Source of the DNA: Podaxis mareebaensis
Taxonomy: Eukaryota > Basidiomycota > Agaricomycetes > Agaricales > Agaricaceae
Length of the DNA: 64,000 nt
Direction: 5' to 3'
Assembly: GCA_018524725.1 (NCBI GenBank)
Contig: JAEUWP010000039.1
Span: 1-64,000, forward strand
Of the stretch, positions 57,973 to 64,000 are shown piece by piece. The notes under the pieces are model-generated. The model was given only the letters and a program-made list of their open reading frames with translations, was not told the origin of the DNA and did not search any database. The first letter of the stretch is position 1. Each line of letters begins with the position of its first letter. The position numbers and the translations under genes were made by a program.

Positions 57973-59133
57973 CACCTGAGACCAATCAGAATCGTGAGCC
58001 AGTATAGAGGGTGCCAAAGGTTTTATATAGGATTTCAAGTCGTTACATAACTCAAGATACCACATACAGTCGCCTCTCTCTTAACCCATAGCCCTCGGTG
58101 GAAGGGTTGAGCTATGGGTTATGACAGAGTATAGGTTATCAAAGAGGTCAGTTTTTAGCGCCAAAGAAATTCATTCAAAATAGAAAAAATATTTCCATGC
58201 TATACAATGCAGAAAGACTTCTATAAGCAAAAGGATAGGGGGTAACTTGTATACTATATATCTTTTCGGGGAACCAGTCAAGGATACTTGTATCTTTTAG
58301 GTTTTCTACCTCCTCCAGACAAAGTTTGACTTTAAATTTCGCCAAAATCTGTTCCACTGACCTTGAGAATGAGTGGTTCGTGGTGGAGTGATACCCGTTT
58401 CGAGTAACTCTTCATCTGAGGTTGTAATTTTTTCGCATCTGCACAGTTGGGACCCGGGAGCAGCCTGCCGAGCTGATGATACCTGGTGTTTAAGAGCATG
58501 CAGGCCTTTTTAACGTCTCAAGAAGGGTGGCTGGCTTCGGTGGCATGGGGTAGGCAGTTGCAAAAGAAAAAAACACTGATTCTTTTTTTCTTTTTTTTTT
58601 CGGCTGCTCAGTACCATTATTGACATATGAGACTTGCTCTGTCGGACATGAAGGTCGCACCATTGGTCATGTTTTGATGCGAATCTATTGTATTATGTCA
58701 TGGGCGCTATGGGTTTTTGGCCCAAACGACCCATGGGTTATGGGGTATGTAAAGCCATGGGTTATGTGCATGGAACCCCCGCGTACCAACTCGGTGGAAG
58801 GAAAAATCTATGGGTTATTGGAGAGTATGGGTTATTGGAGATATGGGTTAAGAGAGAGGTGACTGTATATCTTATTGCAGAAATGGAATCAGTACATTAA
58901 TCGAGGAAGATAACCAATTCAGAAGCCCGATTCAAAAACCATAAGGGATCCACATCAAATTTAAATCTGCATCCCTTATTGTTTTCGATTCGTGTCTCTG
59001 AGTTGGTCGTCCCTACGGATTAATGTACCCATTCTATTTCTGCGATAAAATACATGTGGCATGTAACGACTTGAAATCCTATATAAAATCCTTACCCTAT
59101 ACGCTGGCTACCGATTCCGATTGGTCTCAGGTG
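57973..59133. mobile_element. Non-autonomous terminal-inverted-repeat DNA element, 1.16 kb
   Basis: The left end CACCTGAGACCAATC matches the reverse complement of the right end GATTGGTCTCAGGTG. Similarity continues through GATTTCAAGTCGTTACA (about 73 bp) and, after removal of a nested element, through ACAGTC(G/A)CCTCTCTC and TTAACCCAT (about 115 bp in all). TCT flanks both ends; the paralogous empty site near 62,660 reads GTTAATATGTTG, matching a 3-bp duplication. ATGGGTTA motifs recur internally on the right side (about 58,733-58,850) and inverted on the left, as in transposase-binding subterminal repeats. No transposase is encoded. The superfamily is unclear; a 3-bp duplication fits PIF/Harbinger or CACTA-type elements. 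Confidence 0.85.
58868..59050. mobile_element. Nested palindromic MITE, about 183 bp
   Basis: The two halves are reverse complements with some changes: TTGCAGAAATGGAATC pairs with the complement of TCTATTTCTGCG, and CATAAGGGAT pairs with ATCCCTTATTG, so the whole folds on itself. It interrupts the right arm of the 1.16-kb element between GACTGTA and TACATGTGG; the uninterrupted left arm reads CCACATACAGTC. The flanks are consistent with a TA target duplication (Tc1/mariner-like), although the exact boundary may shift by 2 bp. Confidence 0.65.
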
Positions 59134-59291
59134 TCTGTTGTGAACCTTGAATCCACATAACTGATGTACTTAAAGGGATTTTAATCTGGATCTCAGACTT
59201 TCCACTTGGCTTGGCGCTGAAGCCCTCACGAGGTTAGATCACCAGTTCCACGTAACGAAGACGGGTCGCCACTAGGAATGAGGGTGCTTAT

Positions 59292-59363
59292 CCGGGTGTT
59301 GACTGTGATTGATCCCTTGTAAAGGCAGAGTCAAAGTGGTGAGTGTAGGTCCCAGGAATGGTT
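59292..59363 (-). pseudogene. Dead copy of ALDH gene 2 first exon
   Basis: Corresponds to exon 1 of gene 2 (54,579-54,646). The initiator ATG has become ATT, and one C is missing in the GCCCTTTAC stretch, shifting frame. No further exons follow: at 59,291 the sequence meets the end of unit A. The promoter behind it (to about 59,700) is still well conserved, including a TATA at about 59,408. Confidence 0.85.
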
Positions 59364-59734
59364 AATATGAATCGTCGAATATGGTCATCGACTCGAGACG
59401 GATAGGCTTATATATCCAAAGCTATCTTAGGGTGGATCATCCATTCACCTAATTTCCTTGACGATTTGCAATATCTTATACTTCGCTCACGCGGAGTTCC
59501 TTGATGAATTCCGAAGTCTACTCGGGAAAAGGTCAAGTCATTCCCGGTGAGCGTGCTTATAACGCCAATTAACATGAGACCTTCTGTAGTATTCGGATCA
59601 CAAGAATAACATCACAACAGATCTAACTCCAAAGGGCAGGGAATAGCAGAACATGTACATAGGAATGCTCACAGTATTTATGTGTAACCGTTGCCGTCAC
59701 ACCTCATCACCCCGGCGGCCGAGAAGTTCTCAGT

Positions 59735-62201
59735 TCACAACCTCTGGCCAATGTTGATATGGACGGCCTTGACTTGGGTATACCTACACAAATGTGAGCT
59801 CGAGACAAAATTGAACACGAGGAAAACTCACGTATCGAGAGCGTACTCTCCTGCCTCCCTCCCAATACCCGACTGTTTATATCCGCCAAAAGGTACAGCT
59901 ACTTCGCTGTTTTGTGCTGAATTCACCTAGAAGTAGTTTTCCGCGATTTTAGTCGAAACCATCCCTTAGAAGCTCCAGAGAGACTCACGAAAACACTCCC
60001 TGCCTCAAGGTTATGTGCCATTCTGATCGCGCGACTCACGTTCTGAGTCAAGACGTTTGCCGCAAGTCCATAGGTTGTATCGTTCGCCCATTCGGTGACC
60101 TCTGGATGACAGAGATAAACCAGTCAGAACAATAAAACGCCCGAGCTCACCAAAGTCGTACCTTCCTCAGTCTTGAACTTGACAATCGAGCAAACAGGCC
60201 CGAAAATCTCCTCCCGCATAATCTTCATATCTGGCTTTGCATCAACAAAGATAGTCGGTTTGATGAAATATCCCTGATCTCCGTATCGTTCGCCACCCAT
60301 ATGAACCTTTGCACCGTCGGCCTTGCCAGATTCAATGTATCCCATGACACGCTGTTCATTATTTAGTCAGACTTCCTTCCCCAAAACAGTTCACGCTGGA
60401 AGCTTGAAAGACGTACGTCGAACTGGGTTTTTGATACTTGAGGTCCGTGTTGGGTCGTAGGTTCGAAGGGATTTCCAGTAGCTTGGGTGAGTTGTTCTGC
60501 CGCCTTGCTAAACCCTTGGAGGAATTGGTCATATATACCCTCTTGGGCATAGATCCTGGATCCTGCGACACAGACTTGACCTACGAGTACGTGAGCCTTG
60601 AGCGTTATCGCCTTAACAATAAGGATTCGTACCCATGTTGAAGCTGGGGGATATGAATGTCAGAATTCACGAACATGGCTCATTATGATCGACTTACAAG
60701 ATACCCATGCTCGCCCACTTAATCGCTTGTTCCAAATCGGCATCGTCGAAGACGATTGTTGGGCTCTTGCCGCCAAGCTCCAGAGTCACGGCCTTCAGAT
60801 TAGACTCCGCGGCTGCCTTCAGAATCTTCCGACCGGTGAGGGTGCTGCCGGTAAACGCGACCTTGGCAATCTTGGGATGAGCTGAAATAGCTGCTCCAAC
60901 GGTACCGCCTAAGACATGAGTATAGCATGGTAAGCTGCAGATAGCAGCGGGTCTGAGAACTTGCACACCGTAGCCGTTGAGAACATTGATTACTCCAGGA
61001 GGGAATCCAGCTTGGTGAATAAGATCGGTAAGTAGAAGGGCCGAAAGGGGGGTGATTTCCGAAGGCTGCGAGGTCGTCAGTTGACCTGCAGCCATTCACA
61101 GTAAAGACATTTTTACCTTGAGAACAATGGTGTTTCCTGTAGCGAGCGCAGGTGCCAGTTTCCAAGACATCGTGACCTATCACATGCGTAAGCATTGAGC
61201 CTCCCCAAGATACTGTTTACATACCAGGGGGAAATTCCACGGGATGATGCCACCCTGCTCTCGCAGTCAAGATCATCACCGTCGCCAAGCTGTAAATGTA
61301 ATGCTCACGACAACACCCCAAGGCTCATGCCTAGTATACGCCATCTTGTTCTCGTTCGTCTGGGACATCCGTCAGGAAGGGACAAACCAAAGAGACCCAG
61401 TTCACCAATAGCACACCTCAATGGTCTTTCCTTGGACCTTATCAGCCCACCCAGCGTAGTACCTAAATGTCGCAATAGCGCCTGCAATGTCAGCCACCCT
61501 AGCTACGTGGTAACCCTTGCCTGCATACAACATAAAGTTCGTAACGCGATTCAGCTATTCTTAGGCATCAAACCACTGACCAACATTGAGAGCCTCCAGC
61601 GCAGCAAGCTCATCATAACGCTTCTCCATCAACTCAACTAGCTTGTACAGGAGTTTTCCCCGTTCAGATCCTGGGACCTTGAGTCCCCAACTCGTCTTGA
61701 ACGCCTGCCTCACCACGTCAATTTACCTAGCAGCTCCGACGATTCGGGATGCAGTACCTTCTGAGCAGCATCAACGGCAACATCGACATCCTTTGACGTT
61801 CCTCCTGCAACGGTACATACGAGCTTCCCAGTACCTGGTCACCAAAGTCACGTCGATGAGTTGTTCGACAGAAGCCATATGGATAGGGGCTTGAATAGTA
61901 CGTACAAGGATCAACGACACTAGGAATAGAAATTAACCAATCAGTTGACCAACGGTCGACACTCAGTTCCAACGACGATGAATGACTCACTCAATTTTGT
62001 CTCCGCCACCTACGGGATCGACCCACTGCCCGTTGATGTACAACCTGCTCACAGGAAGAATGAGCCCACCTCGATCCGAAAAAATTGAAAAGAAAACCGC
62101 AGCTGTGAGCCTATACGAAACCACGTCACTTACCCAGTGTTAATCGTCACCGATCCCTTGAAGGTGGGTGTATCGAATTTGTGTGTATAAGTCGCGGGCA
62201 T
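59735..62201 (-). CDS. Aldehyde dehydrogenase 4 of cluster
   Basis: Starts [17 protein letters not shown] at 62,201 and ends [12 protein letters not shown] at 59,737. It has the same exon plan as gene 3, including the 11-nt exon. Key segments: [53 protein letters not shown]-type loop (INVLNGYG), [31 protein letters not shown], nucleophile [23 protein letters not shown] and [17 protein letters not shown]. It differs from gene 3 mainly in introns and at scattered codons (for example Val for Ile after the catalytic Cys). The pieces examined splice in frame, so it is probably functional. It arose with gene 3 by the tandem duplication described separately. Confidence 0.9.
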
Positions 62202-63376
62202 GATGACAAGAAGGAAATCGCTCTAAATCCTGGTATCCACCAGCATTCCGTGTTATATACTTCCCCTCCACACGCATGCTATAATCTTGTGTAATTCGGA
62301 TATCAGCGTACGACATGACCTCAAATGGTCAGGTCCCATGTGCGTCTTAGCAAAGTATCGGATTCACATACGGCGTCCAACTCCACCAGAGACCGTCAAA
62401 CCTAATTTCGATTGGCTCCTGAATGGCAAAAGACCGCTCGAGACTAGATTCTTGTTACAGATCTGCGTTCGCATGCGTCATACTCTTTCCCTCGTGGGAC
62501 CAAAATAAATCTCTTGGTAAGGTAATTAAGAAACCAAGGAAGTCATCAGAAGTAGGGGGTCGGGAAGATTATCCCACCCCAGATTCTCGGCAATTACCCT
62601 TCAGATACACACAGAGCACTTATCTGCTGACTGCCAATTGAACGATAATTGATAATGAATGTTAATATGTTGCGAACCTTGAATCCACACAACTGAGGAA
62701 GAGATAATAAGGGAATATAAATCTCGATCTCAGACCTCCAACTTGGCTTGGTGCTCACCCTCACGAGGTTAGGTCACCGGTTCTACACAACGAAGACGGA
62801 GCGCCGCGAGGGAAATAAGTAGCTCGAAAAGGCACGAATCATGATGGAAGCGCACGAAGGTCCCAGATGACTTGGGGGCCATAATTTACGACCTTGGCAA
62901 GCAATTGTTCTTTTCCCACCATGTGCCTCTATGGTCAAGTCGACAACCCGTTCAAACGTCATCAATCTTACACTCGATCCCTTATGCTCCTCCGATGCAC
63001 GGACCTTGAAAACGTCTGAGGAGATGGCGCGAACATGCTACATTCCTTGAATGGAGGCAAGGTCCCCGAACCATTCATTAGGTTACGAATGCTCTTCGAG
63101 GACAGCTGCCTTGTGTCCGGAGCCCATACAATTCAGTTATCGTTCAATTATATTGTGCATCCAGCCTCCCAATCCTTAAGGCCTCACCCCTGGACCCCAC
63201 CTTTCACGAATTAGCCCAACTACGATGACTTCCATTCCGCATGTCAGAACCCTTTATACAAATGCACCCCTAACCTCTTGGCTTATTACACCATCAGCCA
63301 CCCAGCAAGACAAGGCACAGGCCGCATGCAACGAGCCACAAGCCACAAACCTCAGACACTTTCATCTCCGCCCCAC
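62202..63376. other. ALDH gene 4 upstream region and intergenic DNA
   Basis: To about 62,805 it is the second copy of the gene 3 upstream region, without the inserted element; TATA-like GTATATAACA on minus at about 62,251-62,260. Beyond that no feature is recognised until the UBP14-like stop. Confidence 0.55.
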
Positions 63377-64000
63377 TTAAACCCTTTCAAACACATACAA
63401 ATACGCCAACTTCTTCAACTCTTTCACACTCTCCACATCGGCCTTCACAACCTTCTCGTCATTAAACAAGACCCAATCCTCGCCCTTGCGTATATGCGCT
63501 ACGTAATGCCCTGAATGTACTGAAGGACCCTTATGCGAGATGAACGCTTTCAGTGTGTACCGCACCGGTACGTCTTTCGTTCCATGTACGTTTGCCGTCT
63601 TGGATTGCGATTGTTGTTGTTGGGCGGGTGCTGCTTCGGATCCATCATCATCTGGATGGCTGAAGAGCCATTCAACGGCGCGTTCCATGTTATTGTCCTA
63701 ACGAAAAAGTCGTAGAGTTAGGAGTGTCATGGATTTAGGGTACAGCTTCCAACTTACAGTTTGCCGTAACGCCTTTCTAGCTTGCGCACTCGTGAACCCC
63801 ATATCCGCTAACATCGACACCAACTCTGCCGGAGGCTCTGGTGCTGCCGATGCACCCCCGCCCGTTCCAGCACCCCCTTGAATCGGCGAATCGATATCTG
63901 AACGTACGACTTCAGCAAACCCAAGCCCACGAGCATCACCGAGAGACGCACCAGGATCTTCAGAATGATCCAACAACCACGCTAATGCCATATCCGCGCT
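63377..64000 (-). CDS. UBP14: UBP14/USP5-like deubiquitinase, C-terminal part (partial)
   Basis: Exons 63697-63377 and from 63757/63758 to beyond the window edge. The visible part has a UBA domain (ELVSMLADMGFTSAQARKALRQT, then DNNMERAVEWLFSHP across the intron), a Gln/Ser linker and the C-terminal catalytic His box of a ubiquitin-specific protease (YTLKAFISHKGPSVHSGHYVAHI, WVLFNDEKVV). In this family the enzyme disassembles free polyubiquitin chains. The nucleophile Cys, zinc-finger UBP domain and first UBA domain would lie outside the window. The stop at 63,377 follows AYLYVFERV, the normal end for the family. Confidence 0.9.

Larger units (their letters stand above)
54588..62805. repeat. 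Tandem segmental duplication containing ALDH genes 3 and 4
   Basis: Unit A (about 54,588-59,272) and unit B (about 59,292-62,805) are homologous end to end. Each starts inside an ALDH gene 2-type first exon and runs through its promoter, a complete ALDH gene and its upstream region, ending near AACGAAGACGG. Unit A is longer because of the inserted element at 57,973-59,133. Confidence 0.85.

Noticed and set aside
61195..61641. 148-codon plus-strand frame
   Set aside because: Antisense to ALDH gene 4 exons; equivalent frames occur opposite gene 3.
52269..62201. ALDH genes 2-4 as pseudogenes because no long frame exists
   Set aside because: The breaks are short GT-AG introns; the exons checked join in frame with all catalytic segments.

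Overview
The window looks like nuclear DNA from a mushroom-forming basidiomycete (Agaricomycetes). Genes are split by many introns of about 48-65 bp. The gene set includes a class I hydrophobin, a fungal FunK1-type kinase, a secreted protein like the 'fruit-body specific protein' family, a fused FOL1 folate enzyme, a chitin deacetylase, chromodomain Ty3/gypsy retrotransposons and a Tad-like LINE. Wherever I rebuilt a complete splicing pattern, the summed exon length came out a multiple of three, which supports those models.

Region 1 (1 to about 22,100) is a decayed transposon nest, almost free of CpG. It starts with minisatellites (24-bp and 33-bp units) and a large direct duplication. Next come a LINE ORF1 remnant (minus strand) and the 5' end of a flavin monooxygenase (FMO) gene. 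A truncated gypsy element A follows, split by a 5'-truncated LINE with a 15-bp target-site duplication. A complete gypsy element B (11,348-20,678; 796-bp LTRs; TCCAG target-site duplication) sits inside element A. After the nest comes a second, 3' piece of an FMO gene. Normal CpG returns at about 22.1-22.2 kb, inside that FMO pseudogene.

Region 2 (about 23,000-45,300) is ordinary genic DNA. After a gene-poor stretch it carries the secreted fruit-body-like protein (+), a hydrophobin (-), a Rab-like GTPase with a large insertion (+), a FunK1 kinase (+), a single-pass membrane protein (+), FOL1 (-), a chitin deacetylase with very small exons (-), an MRH4-like mitochondrial RNA helicase (-) and a tRNA-Ile(AAU) (-).

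Region 3 (about 45,800-62,800) is an aldehyde dehydrogenase cluster: one gene on the plus strand and three on the minus strand, with a YqcI/YcgG-family gene between them. The two distal ALDH genes are products of a tandem duplication that also left a dead copy of an ALDH first exon. A 1.16-kb terminal-inverted-repeat element with a smaller palindromic element nested in it lies in one copy of the duplicated spacer; the other copy preserves the empty site. The window ends inside a UBP14/USP5-like deubiquitinase gene (-).

I did not find a clearly new multigene system. The strongest unusual signals are the CpG-decay boundary within a gene, the accessory third ORFs in the gypsy elements, the GTPase insertion, the very small exons, and the ALDH duplication with its recorded transposon insertion.
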